Counted from the first letter of the stretch, positions 45,884 through 55,600 are shown. The stretch: 64,000 nt of DNA from Bacteroidota bacterium (GCA_016178785.1 JACOSO010000023.1:124001-188000), one strand, 5' to 3'. Program-made: numbers and translations. Notes: a model not told the origin generated them from the sequence alone.

Positions 45884-46250
45884 ACTCATTCTTGATACAA
45901 ATATTGTTATTTATGCGTTACAGGGTGATAAACATATCTCTGACCTGATTGATGAGGAGAGGCTCTCAATATCCTTTATCACCGAGATTGAGCTTTTATC
46001 TTGGCCTCAACTAAGTGAACTCGACTCGAAGTTGATCCGGAATTTTATCGGAAAGTGTAGAGTAATTGAATATTCATCTGCTTTAAAAGAAAAGGTGATT
46101 GATGTTCGCAAAAAGTACAATCTTAAGATGTCGGACGCATTCGTGGCTGCATCTGCAATTTTGGATGATTCTCCTCTTATTTCGGCAGATAGCGTCTTCT
46201 CTAAAATAAAAGAACTCCAATTTTTCCAAGTAAAGCCTAATAAGAAATAG
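45873..46250 (+). CDS. VapC-like PIN-domain toxin
   Basis: 125 residues with the PIN endoribonuclease fold. The acidic active-site residues are visible: D8 (LDTN), E38 (TEIELL), D88 (MSDAFVAAS) and D106 (SADSVF). Such toxins cleave tRNA or rRNA and are neutralised by the upstream small antitoxin (45719). The ATG at 45873 overlaps the antitoxin end by 11 bp. It ends 1 bp before the gamma carbonic anhydrase gene. No membrane segment. Confidence 0.82.
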   Translation: MNSKLILDTNIVIYALQGDKHISDLIDEERLSISFITEIELLSWPQLSELDSKLIRNFIGKCRVIEYSSALKEKVIDVRKKYNLKMSDAFVAASAILDDSPLISADSVFSKIKELQFFQVKPNKK

Positions 46251-46251
46251 A

Positions 46252-46764
46252 ATGGCACTCATCAAATCTGTTCGGGGGCATACTCCTCAATTTGGCAACA
46301 ACTGCTTCCTCGCAGACAATGCTACTGTGGTAGGTGAAGTGGTCATGGGCGACAATTGCACTGTATGGTTCAATGCTGTGGTGCGTGGCGATGTGCATTC
46401 GATTACGATTGGCAACAATACAAATATTCAGGACGGAGCAGTGATCCATTGCACCTATCAAAGGGCAAAAGTGATCATTGGCAGTGGCGTTTCAATCGCG
46501 CATAATGCAATCGTTCATGGTTGCACTATCGAAGACAATGTGCTCATCGGCATGGGGGCGATTATCATGGATGAAGCGGTGGTAGGAACCGGCTCTGTGA
46601 TTGCCGCTGGAGCAGTAGTTTTGCCAGGTACAAAGGTGGAGCCTGGCAGCATCTATGCCGGCACCCCCGCCAAACGGGTGAAGGATGTTGGCCCTGAAAT
46701 GAAAGAGGTAATTGCCCGCACCGCCCGTAATTACCCTATGTATGCTGAATGGTTTAAGGAATAG
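46252..46764 (+). CDS. Gamma carbonic anhydrase-like hexapeptide protein
   Basis: 170 residues of left-handed beta-helix hexapeptide repeats (VVGEVVMGDNCTVWFNAVVRGD; IGNNTNIQDGAVIHC; VGTGSVIAAGAVV). The pattern, including VIHCTY and VSIAHNAIVHGC with the potential metal-binding His residues, fits the YrdA/gamma-carbonic-anhydrase group. Activity is likely but many members are untested. The close spacing (1 bp) after the PIN gene is probably chance insertion of the toxin pair before it. Confidence 0.85.
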   Translation: MALIKSVRGHTPQFGNNCFLADNATVVGEVVMGDNCTVWFNAVVRGDVHSITIGNNTNIQDGAVIHCTYQRAKVIIGSGVSIAHNAIVHGCTIEDNVLIGMGAIIMDEAVVGTGSVIAAGAVVLPGTKVEPGSIYAGTPAKRVKDVGPEMKEVIARTARNYPMYAEWFKE

Positions 46765-46832
46765 GATCAGTTTCTGGTTGCTGAAAACTGGCAACTGACT
46801 AACCAGCTCATTGTCATTTTCAAATCTTCAAA

Positions 46833-46862
46833 TTGTCTCATTTTCAAATTCGATTATATTTG
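46833..46862 (+). promoter_or_regulatory. Promoter of OmpH-like gene
   Basis: TTG at 46833-46835, a 19-nt spacer, then TATATTTG (46855-46862), an exact match to the Bacteroidota -33/-7 consensus. The ATG at 46883 is 20 nt downstream. It is one of the clearest promoters in the window. Confidence 0.7.
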
Positions 46863-46882
46863 CGCCCTTAAATCAATGATCA

Positions 46883-47500
46883 ATGAAAAATCTCTCTCTC
46901 ATCCTTAATGGAGTACTTCTGGTGGCCGTGGGTGTTTTGTATTTTCTCTTTTTTTCGAATAAGAAAGGCAATGCAAGCGCTATTACAGCCCCTTCTAATT
47001 TGAAGATAGCCTATATCAAGACTGATACGATATTAAAGTATTACGATTTCTTCAAAGAAATGAAGATCATTTACGAAGCGAAAAACAAAAGACTCGATCA
47101 AGACATGCAGAACCGTGCGCAGAGTTTGCAAAATGATATCAATGCTTACCAGCGTAACGTAGGCAACCTTACCATAGGTCAGGCAAAAGCAGTGGAAGAG
47201 GACCTTGGAAAAAAGCAGCAAAACTTTCGCTTGTATCAACAGAGTGTTGAGCAGGAGGTGGTGAATGATCAATCTAAATTACAAAATGAATTGTATGGCA
47301 AGATCACCGCATTCTTGAAAAAATATGCTGAAGGCAGCGACCTCCAGGTGGTGATGAAATACGATCAAACCAGCGATGTACTTTTCGGGGGCCCCGGTAT
47401 TGACATTTCTAAAGATGTGATCAAAGGCTTGAACGAAGAGTTCAAAAATGAAAAGTCTAGCCCCGTGAAAGCGGATACCGCAAAAGTGAGTAAGAAATAA
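46883..47500 (+). CDS. OmpH/Skp-family periplasmic chaperone-like protein
   Basis: 205 residues. An N-terminal hydrophobic helix (about 4-25) either anchors or exports the protein. The rest has the OmpH pattern: LKIAYIKTDTIL followed by a long coiled coil (KEMKIIYEAKNKRLDQDM to QQSVEQEVVNDQSKLQ) and a C-terminal strand (DLQVVMKYD, LFGGPGIDISKDVIKGLN). Skp-like proteins hold unfolded outer-membrane proteins in the periplasm. It is transcribed alone, with its own promoter and a terminator (47524-47557). Confidence 0.83.
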   Translation: MKNLSLILNGVLLVAVGVLYFLFFSNKKGNASAITAPSNLKIAYIKTDTILKYYDFFKEMKIIYEAKNKRLDQDMQNRAQSLQNDINAYQRNVGNLTIGQAKAVEEDLGKKQQNFRLYQQSVEQEVVNDQSKLQNELYGKITAFLKKYAEGSDLQVVMKYDQTSDVLFGGPGIDISKDVIKGLNEEFKNEKSSPVKADTAKVSKK

Positions 47501-47523
47501 AGAATCAATTTTTATACATTAAA

Positions 47524-47557
47524 AATGCTCCTGCTGTTGTAGGGGCATTTTGTTTTT
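47524..47557 (+). terminator. Rho-independent terminator after OmpH-like gene
   Basis: Stem AATGCTCC (47524-47531) pairs with GGGGCATT (47542-47549, one G-T pair), loop of 10 nt, followed by TTTGTTTTT. It lies 24 bp after the stop codon. Confidence 0.75.
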
Positions 47558-47590
47558 AGGCGTGACTGATTTTTAAGTATTTTAGCTTAG

Positions 47591-48103
47591 ATGATACGCA
47601 TTCGAAAAGCCAAAATTGAAGAGTTGTCAGCTGTGCGCGAACTCGCTATTGAAGTTTACACCGATACCTTTGCAAAGGATAACACAAGCGAGAACCTGGA
47701 GGCATTCTTCAGAGATTCTTATAGCCTGGAGAAATTCAATTCCGAATTTCATGAACCTGAGGCTGCGCTGTACATTGCGCTTGATGATTTAAAGATTGTT
47801 GGGTTTCTAAGATTGCGAAAAAGCAGCGAAGCAGACAAATACCTGGGAACAAATCACATAGAGTTGCATCGACTCTATATTCATCGAGATTATCACGGAA
47901 GTGCGGTATCTAAAATGTTTATGGAAGAAGCGTTGAAGTACGCTAAGGCAAAAAAGCATGAATGGATTTGGCTCGGTGTATGGGAAAAAAATTTTCGGGC
48001 ACAAAAATTTTATGCGAAGTGGGGTTTTGAAAGATTCAGCGAGCACGTCTTTCAAATGGGAGATGACCCGCAAACGGATTGGTTGTTGAAGAAGAAATTA
48101 TGA
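47591..48103 (+). CDS. GNAT-family N-acetyltransferase
   Basis: 170 residues. The GNAT fold is recognisable: a beta1-alpha1 start (IRIRKAKIEELSAVRELA), HIELHRLYIHRDYHGSAVSKMFMEEAL (the acetyl-CoA loop region, here RDYHGSAVS in place of a canonical RGxG), and WIWLGVWEKNFRAQKFYAKWGFE at the C-terminus. It acetylates an amine substrate that I cannot name. It lies after the OmpH-like terminator, so it is independently expressed. Confidence 0.83.
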   Translation: MIRIRKAKIEELSAVRELAIEVYTDTFAKDNTSENLEAFFRDSYSLEKFNSEFHEPEAALYIALDDLKIVGFLRLRKSSEADKYLGTNHIELHRLYIHRDYHGSAVSKMFMEEALKYAKAKKHEWIWLGVWEKNFRAQKFYAKWGFERFSEHVFQMGDDPQTDWLLKKKL

Positions 48104-48150
48104 ATGATGCAGATTCAAGATTTCAAATTCCATATTTTAATTTACCATTG

Positions 48151-48206
48151 ACGAATAACGAATAACGAATAACGATTAACGATTAACGATTAACGATTAA
48201 CGAATG
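48151..48206 (+). repeat. Eight in-register heptamer repeats running into a start codon
   Basis: Three ACGAATA units, four ACGATTA units and a final ACGAATG in perfect 7-bp register. The ATG of the HerA-like gene (48204-48206) is the last three bases of unit eight, so no Shine-Dalgarno sequence can precede it. Confidence 0.8.
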
Positions 48207-49730
48207 TCCAAAGAATCATTCATCTCCGCAGTCCAAAAATCATATTCACCCAAAGGTGCATCTATTTACTTGGGAGCAGGTGTTTTTGAAAATGAAATCG
48301 TAAGCGATGCAAAAGTAAATCTTCCGCTGCGTATGATGAACCGTCATGGATTAGTAACGGGCGCAACCGGCTCCGGAAAAACAAGAACGCTTCAATTAAT
48401 TGCCGAACAACTTTCTAGTGCCGGTGTTTCCGTTTTCATGCCCGACATGAAAGGTGACCTCAGCGGATTTGCTAAAGAAGGGGTAAATAATGAAAAGATA
48501 GACGAACGCGTAAAAGCTCTTGGAATAAATTATTCTTCCTCGGGATTCCCGTTGGAGATTTACTCACTCAGCGGAAGGCTTGGTGCGCAGATGCGTGCCA
48601 CAGTCACCGAGTTTGGTCCCGTGTTACTTAGTAAAATTCTTGAGCTAAATGAAGTTCAAAGTGGCGTGCTGATGATTTTGTTCAAGTATGCCGATGACAA
48701 AAAACTTCCTATCGTTGACATCAACGACTTGAAAAAAGTTTTGAATTATTTGACAAGCCCGGAAGGAGCAGCTGAAATCAAAGAAGCTTATGGTAAAATC
48801 TCCGGAGCTACAGCAAGTACGATTTTAAGAAAGATTGTTGCGCTCGAACAACAAGGTGTGGCACAAATTTTTGGAGAGACATCGTTTGATATCCAGGATC
48901 TTTTTGAAAAAGTGGATGGGAGAGGGGTGATCAGTTTGCTCAACGTGTCTGATGTTCAAAGTCAACCCATGATCTTTTCTACGTTCATGTTGTCTTTACT
49001 TGCTGAATTGTATCAAAAACTTCCCGAGGCAGGTGATCTTGATAAACCCAAGTTGGTTTTCTTTTTGGATGAAGCACATTTGCTTTTCAAAGATGCGCCC
49101 AAAGCATTTATGGACCAGATCGAGCAGGTGATTCGATTGATTAGATCGAAAGGAGTTGGTATTTTCTTTTGCACGCAAATGACTCAGGATGTTCCTCCCA
49201 CTGTTCTTGGCCAGCTGGGAAACCGTGTCCATCATGTTATTCGGGCATTCACACCCAATGATGTTCGCGACCTTAAAGAAACGATCAAGACATTTCCAAA
49301 GTCTGAATTTTACGATCTCGAAAAGCAATTCACCCAGTTGGGAATCGGTCAGGCGTTTGTAACTGTGCTCGATGAAAAAGGAATTCCAACAGAAACAGTC
49401 GTTACGCATTTGGCCCCACCCGCTTCGTTCATGGGACCGCTAACCGAATCTGAATACAAATTGCAACTGGATCAATCTGAGTTTTATAAAAAATACAAAG
49501 ACAGTATTGATCCAAAGAGTGCATTTGAAATTTTGAATGAGCGTGTTCAGTCAGCACAGCGGTCGCAAGAAGCTACCGGAGATACTCCTGCGCCCAAAGG
49601 AAAAGCAGGAAAGAGCACATTCGAGCAAGTGCTTGCTTCACCTATTACCAAGCAAGTAGGTAAAGAAATAGTGCGCGGAGTTTTTGGGATGTTGTTTGGC
49701 ACAGCAACCAGACGGAGAACGAGGTGGTAA
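48204..49730 (+). CDS. HerA-like ATPase (DUF853/YjgR family)
   Basis: 508 residues. Walker A GATGSGKTRT is at about residues 53-62 and Walker B VFFLDEAHLLF at about 285-295; the arrangement matches DUF853 (E. coli YjgR), a HerA-FtsK-type ATPase with an unknown cargo. Further signatures are MPDMKGDLSGFA and FFCTQMTQDVP. The C-terminal part is low-complexity before VRGVFGMLFGT. The ATG directly follows heptamer repeats. It is convergent with the anti-sigma-like gene, with a gap of 4 bp. Confidence 0.85.
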   Translation: MSKESFISAVQKSYSPKGASIYLGAGVFENEIVSDAKVNLPLRMMNRHGLVTGATGSGKTRTLQLIAEQLSSAGVSVFMPDMKGDLSGFAKEGVNNEKIDERVKALGINYSSSGFPLEIYSLSGRLGAQMRATVTEFGPVLLSKILELNEVQSGVLMILFKYADDKKLPIVDINDLKKVLNYLTSPEGAAEIKEAYGKISGATASTILRKIVALEQQGVAQIFGETSFDIQDLFEKVDGRGVISLLNVSDVQSQPMIFSTFMLSLLAELYQKLPEAGDLDKPKLVFFLDEAHLLFKDAPKAFMDQIEQVIRLIRSKGVGIFFCTQMTQDVPPTVLGQLGNRVHHVIRAFTPNDVRDLKETIKTFPKSEFYDLEKQFTQLGIGQAFVTVLDEKGIPTETVVTHLAPPASFMGPLTESEYKLQLDQSEFYKKYKDSIDPKSAFEILNERVQSAQRSQEATGDTPAPKGKAGKSTFEQVLASPITKQVGKEIVRGVFGMLFGTATRRRTRW

Positions 49731-49734
49731 TTCT

Positions 49735-50262
49735 TTATAAACTCATTCGCTCAGACCTTCGCTGAAAAATTGGCCGCAGAATTGTACGATCAAGCAGGAT
49801 GAACCCAATAACGAGATTAAGCATCACAAATACTTTTACAAACGTCTTTACGTCAAAAGGAATTGTTTTTGGGATTTTGATTGCCTCGGTCTTTATCGGA
49901 AGTGAATTGAAATTGAAAACAGTATGCAATTGATCAAATGATCCGGCTGTCAGCAAAATCAAAGCCAACCCTGAAGCAACGACCAGTCCGATCAACAGGA
50001 TCAATCCATTTTTTGGCGAGAAGATGGTGAACGAAGGCTTTGCATGTAAGCGTTGTATTACTTTGTCTGTAAAATTTTTCGAAGGCTGCTCTAATCCTTT
50101 TTGGTTTTGCAAAAAGAAATGAATGGCCTCGAGTTCTTTCAACCGTTTTTGAATCACGGAATTTTTAATGATTGATTCTTTCAAGGCTTTTCTCGCAGCT
50201 TCTGTTCCCATCCCGTCCAGGTAGTTGAGAAGTTCGTCATCGGTAAGTTTACTCTTTTCCAT
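49735..50262 (-). CDS. Putative anti-sigma factor membrane protein
   Basis: 175 residues. The N-terminal part (LTDDELLNYLDGMGTEAARKALKE) is a cytoplasmic helical segment like those in many anti-sigma proteins, without a zinc-binding HxxxCxxC. Two transmembrane helices follow (about 85-105 and 142-160). It starts 3 bp after the ECF sigma gene, the usual place for a cognate anti-sigma factor. The assignment is from position and shape. Confidence 0.62.
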   Translation of the reverse strand: MEKSKLTDDELLNYLDGMGTEAARKALKESIIKNSVIQKRLKELEAIHFFLQNQKGLEQPSKNFTDKVIQRLHAKPSFTIFSPKNGLILLIGLVVASGLALILLTAGSFDQLHTVFNFNSLPIKTEAIKIPKTIPFDVKTFVKVFVMLNLVIGFILLDRTILRPIFQRRSERMSL

Positions 50263-50265
50263 AAA

Positions 50266-50841
50266 TCACAAAGTTAAAGCTTCTTCCTTTAAAATCTTTT
50301 TTAGTTCATCTGCTAATCGCTGGCGTGCGCGGTGCACTCTTACTTTTAGTGTATTAATATTTTGCCCAAGTATCTCGGCTGTTTCTTCAAGGGAGTATTC
50401 TTTAATGTAATAAAGTTGCACTGCTACTCGGTCTGCCTCTGAAAGCTTTTCCAGCGCCTGCGAAAGGAAGACTCGTTTGTCATCTTTTTCAAGTTCGTGA
50501 TCTGCCCTCTCGGAATATGTTACAATACTGTTTTCTATGCTTTCAAACTGCTGCTTGCTTTTTCTTTTGTAACTAATTGCCGTGTTAAAGACAATGCGGT
50601 AAAGCCATGTACTAAATTTCGCCTCGCGATTGAATTTTTTTAAGTAGTGAAAGGCTTTGATGAATCCATCTTGCGCAATTTCTTCTGCCTCTGCGCGGTT
50701 ATTCACCACTTTTAGAGCAATCGTAAAAGCGAAACTCTTGTACTTATCTACCAACGTGGCGTACAATGCCTCTTCGCCCGCCAAGATCTGGTCGATCAAT
50801 GAGTATTCTTCCTGAATTGTGATCACGGCCTTTTGACGCAA
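50266..50841 (-). CDS. ECF-type RNA polymerase sigma factor
   Basis: 191 residues from the TTG at 50841 (GTG at 50826 is an alternative). Region 2 reads VNNRAEAEEIAQDGFIKAFHYLKKF, then FSTWLYRIVFNTA; region 4 reads LSEADRVAVQLYYIKEYSLEETAEILGQNINTLKVRVHRAR (the sigma-4 HTH). The extracytoplasmic-function type is clear from the lack of regions 1 and 3. It is likely regulated by the membrane protein encoded downstream. It is divergent from 50946. Confidence 0.88.
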   Translation of the reverse strand: MRQKAVITIQEEYSLIDQILAGEEALYATLVDKYKSFAFTIALKVVNNRAEAEEIAQDGFIKAFHYLKKFNREAKFSTWLYRIVFNTAISYKRKSKQQFESIENSIVTYSERADHELEKDDKRVFLSQALEKLSEADRVAVQLYYIKEYSLEETAEILGQNINTLKVRVHRARQRLADELKKILKEEALTL

Positions 50842-50945
50842 TTATTTATTTTTAAGTTACAGATTAATTATAAAGATTTCTTAAAAAAGACCTGTAACCG
50901 GATTTTAAAACCCTGCGTCATAGGGCAAAATTAAACACAATAACT

Positions 50946-51287
50946 ATGGAAGTTGCCGTTATAGGAACCCTGATCCCGATCATAATTTCAATCGGAGTAT
51001 TTATCACGATCATCTACATTCGCAAATTCGCGAACCTTGAGCGTATGGCCATTATCGACAAGGGCCTCGATCCTGCTATCTTTAAGAAAGAGAGTTCAAG
51101 TGCGCCAACGTTGCGATTGGCTCTGCTTTTTATTGGTGCAGGCACAGGACTACTTTTTGGATACTTCCTCGACCGCGCCTGGGACATGGAAGAAGTAGCC
51201 TACTTTTCAATGATCTTTATTTTCGGTGGCATCGGCCTTGGGCTTGCCTACGTGATAGAGGAGAAGAAAATGAAGCGAGGCGCGTGA
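50946..51287 (+). CDS. Small membrane protein (DUF6249-like)
   Basis: 113 residues with three hydrophobic helices (about 4-24, 56-75 and 85-102) and a short charged end (IEEKKMKRGA). The second helix is preceded by RMAIIDKGLDPAIFKK, a feature I associate with DUF6249. Inner-membrane location is certain from the hydrophobicity; function is unknown. It is divergent from the ECF sigma gene and could be its target, which is only inference. Confidence 0.65.
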   Translation: MEVAVIGTLIPIIISIGVFITIIYIRKFANLERMAIIDKGLDPAIFKKESSSAPTLRLALLFIGAGTGLLFGYFLDRAWDMEEVAYFSMIFIFGGIGLGLAYVIEEKKMKRGA

Positions 51288-51298
51288 ATTGGTTATTC

Positions 51299-51356
51299 GT
51301 TAATCGTTAATAGTGAAAACCTACTGACGATTAACGCTTAACTAATAACGATTAAC
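51299..51356. repeat. Inverted repeat between convergent genes
   Basis: GTTAATCGTTA (51299-51309) and TAACGATTAAC (51346-51356), with extra GATTAACG/CGTTAATC copies in between. The words are related to the heptamers at 48151. It may act as a bidirectional terminator, and it overlaps the 3' end of the phosphoesterase gene. Confidence 0.5.
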
Positions 51357-52599
51357 TTCTTTGGAGTTCAATAATCGTCAACTCGGGTGGCATACCAATC
51401 CTTCCTGGATATCCCAGATAACCAAAGCCGCGATTGACGTACAAATATTGTTCACCTTCCTGATAGAGCCCGGCCCATTGTTTATAAACATATTGGCATG
51501 GGCTCCATTTTATGTTGGCTATCTCAACACCAAATTGAAATCCGTGTGTGTGACCTGAAAGCGTGAGATCGATGTCTTTGTGATTCGGGCGAACAATAGC
51601 ATCCCAGCTTGTGGGATCATGGGAGAGAAGGATTTTTGCAGCGGCTTCATCTGTTCCCTGATAGGCCTGATCTAGTTTTCCGTATTTTGAAAATCTTCCT
51701 GCGCCCCAATTCTCAATTCCAATGATGGCAAGTTGATCGCCATTCTGTTTGATGATTCGGTTTTCATTCATCAATAAATCGTAACCGAGCAGGCGGTGAG
51801 CTTCAATTAGATCTTTGAAATTGTTTTGCTTGGCCTCTTTGCTTTGCCAGGAGCGATAATCACCATAGTCGTGGTTGCCTGTGATCGAAAAAACACCAAG
51901 AGGAGCTTTCAATTTTTCAAAAATAGGAACGAAATCTTTTACTTCTGCTGATTCATTGTTTACGAGATCGCCCGTGAAAAAAATCAAATCCGGTTTTTCC
52001 TTCATCATCATTTCTACTCCACCCTTGACAGCCGTCTTGTTCCAAAAACTTCCTGAGTGGATGTCGGAGATTTGCCCGATGCGAATTCCATCAAATGATT
52101 TAGGGAGGTTAGGAAGTTTGAGGGTTACTCGCTTCACTCGATAATCGTGAGCACCAGTAATTACACCGTAGACTGAGAGACCAATAGGAACTGCTGAAGC
52201 AATCAAAGCCGCTTGCGAAAGAAACTCGGAACGTGTTATAGGCTCGCCCGGCAATGATTCCTTCTTTGTAAAGAATTGCTGTACAATCAATCTGACACCA
52301 CGTTGCAAATCATCGATGAATAAAAAGAGAACGGCAAATAGTTTTGAAAAATAAAGAATCGCTGAACCTGCTAAAACATAGATTCTCAGATAATCAGTGC
52401 CCCGATAGGGATCGCTAAAAGTCCACCACAACAAACCAAGTATAGCAACCGCTGTTGGTAGCCAATAGCCATAACGAAAAACCTGTTTCCACAATGGCGA
52501 CCATTCTTTACTCACATTAATCACTGCCTGAAAAACATAGGCATCGATCATTAGAAAAACCAAAATGAAAACAAACAGTGTCATGATTCGAGTGGTCAT
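51352..52599 (-). CDS. Membrane-bound metallophosphoesterase (YkuE-like)
   Basis: 415 residues. Three to four N-terminal transmembrane helices (through about residue 115) are followed by a calcineurin-like domain with GQISDIHSGSFW, FTGDLVNN, TGNHDYGDY, LSHDPTSWD and SGHTHGFQFG, all the metal ligands in order. It belongs with YkuE-type membrane phosphoesterases, some of which act on UDP-diacylglucosamine or similar lipids; the substrate here is unknown. A strong hairpin lies immediately before the start codon. Confidence 0.85.
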   Translation of the reverse strand: MTTRIMTLFVFILVFLMIDAYVFQAVINVSKEWSPLWKQVFRYGYWLPTAVAILGLLWWTFSDPYRGTDYLRIYVLAGSAILYFSKLFAVLFLFIDDLQRGVRLIVQQFFTKKESLPGEPITRSEFLSQAALIASAVPIGLSVYGVITGAHDYRVKRVTLKLPNLPKSFDGIRIGQISDIHSGSFWNKTAVKGGVEMMMKEKPDLIFFTGDLVNNESAEVKDFVPIFEKLKAPLGVFSITGNHDYGDYRSWQSKEAKQNNFKDLIEAHRLLGYDLLMNENRIIKQNGDQLAIIGIENWGAGRFSKYGKLDQAYQGTDEAAAKILLSHDPTSWDAIVRPNHKDIDLTLSGHTHGFQFGVEIANIKWSPCQYVYKQWAGLYQEGEQYLYVNRGFGYLGYPGRIGMPPELTIIELQRS

Positions 52600-52604
52600 A
52601 AAAG

Positions 52605-52638
52605 AAATGATCGTCTTGAATTTACAAGACGATCATTT
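52605..52638 (-). terminator. 14-bp hairpin between RND operon and phosphoesterase gene
   Basis: AAATGATCGTCTTG and CAAGACGATCATTT with a 6-nt loop. On the minus strand it is followed by TTTCTTTT and then the ATG of the phosphoesterase gene. It fits an intrinsic terminator for the efflux operon, but it also leaves almost no leader for the next gene. Confidence 0.7.
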
Positions 52639-52650
52639 AAGAAATTTATT

Positions 52651-55600
52651 TTAAGCGACAAATTCTGATGGAGTTGTTTCTTCTGAAGAAGATTTGCGAA
52701 TCCATACAATCAATCTGGCCAGACGTTCTTTGAGTTTCAATCGGAGCAAATACATCACAGGTACAAATATAAGGGTGAGGAACGTTCCAAATATAATCCC
52801 GAAAATCATCGTCCATGACATTGGTTTCCAGAAGGCAACGTTATCGCCACCAAAGAAAATGTGCGGGTTCAACTCTGTAAATAGTTTTGCGAAATCGATG
52901 TTGAGGCCAACTGCCAATGGTACCAAACCAAGCGTGGCGGCCATCGCGGTAAGCAACACAGGAGTCATACGGGTCTTACTTGCCTCGATGATTGCTTCTT
53001 TAACTTCAACACCTTGAGAAATTAATAAATCTGTAAATTCAACTAATAAGATTCCGTTTCGCACAACAATCCCTGAGAAGGCCAAAAGACCAACACCCGT
53101 CATAACAATCGAGATTTCCATTCTAAATAATGAGAACCCGATGAGCACCCCAATCAAGCTCAGGAAAATTTCTGATGTGATGATCACCGGTTTTAAAACT
53201 GAATTGAATTGCAAAACCAAAATCATAAAAATCAATCCGAGTGCAACTAGCCCTGCAGTTCCAAGGAAACTCATAGTCTCTGCTTGCTTTTCTTGTTCGC
53301 CAGTCATATTCAAAGTTACTCCATCGGGCAAGCTGAATGAGTTCATCGCTTCCTGAATCTGCGCAACCACATCGTTAGGTGTAAACCCACTCAACACATT
53401 TGAGCCAAGCGTAACAGTGCGTTTCTGATCGATCCTGCGGATACCTGCAAAACTGTTGGAGTATTCAATTTTCGCAAATGATGAAAGCGGTACTTGGCGT
53501 ACTTGCCCACCCATGGTCATATCGCGAAAGGTAATGGGCAAGTTCATCAACGTGTTGATGTCGTTGCGCTGGCTTTCTTTGATGCGAAGTTGAATAGGAT
53601 AGTCGTCATTGTCATCGCGGAATTTGGAAACTTCAAAACCATAGATTGCAGTGCGCAAAGCTCCGCCAATTTGTGCAGTCGAAATTCCTTCGCGATTAGC
53701 TTTTTCACGATCGATGCTAATTACGATCTCGGGTTTATTGCTTTCAAAATCCGATTTCAATTCTTCGACACCGGGAATCTGGAGAGAATCCAAATATTTT
53801 TTGGCACGATTAGATGTCGCAACCAGTACATCAAAGTTGTCAGCAGAGATTTCGATGCTGATCGGTTTACCAGTAGGAGGGCCACCTTTTTCCTGGTCAA
53901 CCGAAATTTCAGCTCCCTTGATTCCCTTTACAGCGTCACGAATTTTGTCCAGATATAGAGCGGTTGACTGACCATTGCGTTTAGCGTAGGTAACAAACGC
54001 CACGGTTACTTTGCCAAGGTGAGGGCTTGAGTTTTTACCTCCTTCAAAAGGATTTTCGCTGGCACCAATTGCCACGTTAGAAATAATTGACTCAACAACC
54101 GGATTGGACGTACCAACAACCTTTGTCACTCTTTTTTCAATAATAGATGTAATGGAATCCGTCACTCTTTGATCCGTGCCAATGGGCATTTGGATGTAAG
54201 TGAAAATAAAATTCGGGTCGCCATGAGGGAAGAATACCACTGGTGGCTTGCGGATTCCGGTAAATATGATTGAGAAAATGAAGAGCACAATGACACCTGC
54301 CACTACAAACAACGGACGATATCTGTGCAGGTGCCAGCGAATAATATCTTTATAAAGGCTCTGCACTTTTGGCCAGGCTTTGGTTTGGAAACCAGAGATC
54401 ACTTGCTCCAACACAAAGCGATGCAGAGAATAGATTGCAAAAATGAATAGAGTGAAATTGCCTACGCCTTTCGAACCGGAAATGTAAAACAGAAGAGCAA
54501 TGGCGATGAAAATAACCCCTGTTATTTTATATCCTTTCGTGAATTTTTTTCTATTATGATCGTGGTCGTGCACGCCCATGAAGTCTGCTGCAAACACCGG
54601 ATTCATAATGTAGGCTACCACTAATGAGGCAAGCAATGCAATGATCAACGTGATTGGCAAGAATTTCATAAACTCACCGATTGTGCCGGGCCAGAAGGCC
54701 AGGGGAACGAACGGAGCAAGTACTACTAATGTTCCTGACAATACAGGAAGGAAAACTTCACCGGCTGCAATCTTCGCAGCTTTACGAATGGGCACTTTGC
54801 CATTGTCAAATACACGATGCGTGTTTTCAATTACTACGATTGCATCATCAACCACTATACCAAGTGCAAGCAGGAATGAGAACAGCGTCATCAAATTCAA
54901 TGTGAAGCCAATGGTTGGGAAAACAAGGAATGCAATGAAACTTGAAACCGGGACAGAAAGCCCAACAAAGATTGCATTGGTTGCGCCCATGAAAAACATG
55001 AGCACGATCGTAACTAAAATAAATCCAATGATGATTGTATTGATCAGGTCATGCACGGTAGTGCGGGTATTTACGCTCTGGTCGGCAGTGATGGTAACTT
55101 TTACACCCTTCGGTAAAATATTGTCTACAAAATCCTTTTTGATTTCTTCAATTTTATCGGCTGCATTGATCAGGTTTTGACCACCGCGCTTCACGATATT
55201 AAGGGTGATTACATTCTTACTATCAAGACGAGCAAAGCTTTCTTGCTCCTTGTGCGAGTCGATTACCTCGGCAACATCTTTCAAATAAATTTTTCCGCCT
55301 TTGATTGAACCAATAACAGTGTTGCCTATCTGCTCGGCATTAGTGTATTCGCCATTTACGCTGAGAGAGCGTTTCATCCCATCCACTGAAAGTTGGCCTC
55401 CTGAAATAATTTTATTTTCAAAATTGATAGCACTTGAAATATCATCCAAGCTCACACCGGCCAGCGCAGCCTTGAACATGTCAACATTAATCTGGATCTC
55501 GCGATCGAGCGCGCCTACAATATCTACCCTGCGAATCTCACCTAATGTCTCGATGCGGTCTTGCATCTGGTCGGCATATTTTTTCAAGGTCTTCAGGTCG

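Noticed and set aside
48151-48206. CRISPR-like array
   Set aside because: Units are 7 bp with no spacers; it is a simple tandem repeat.
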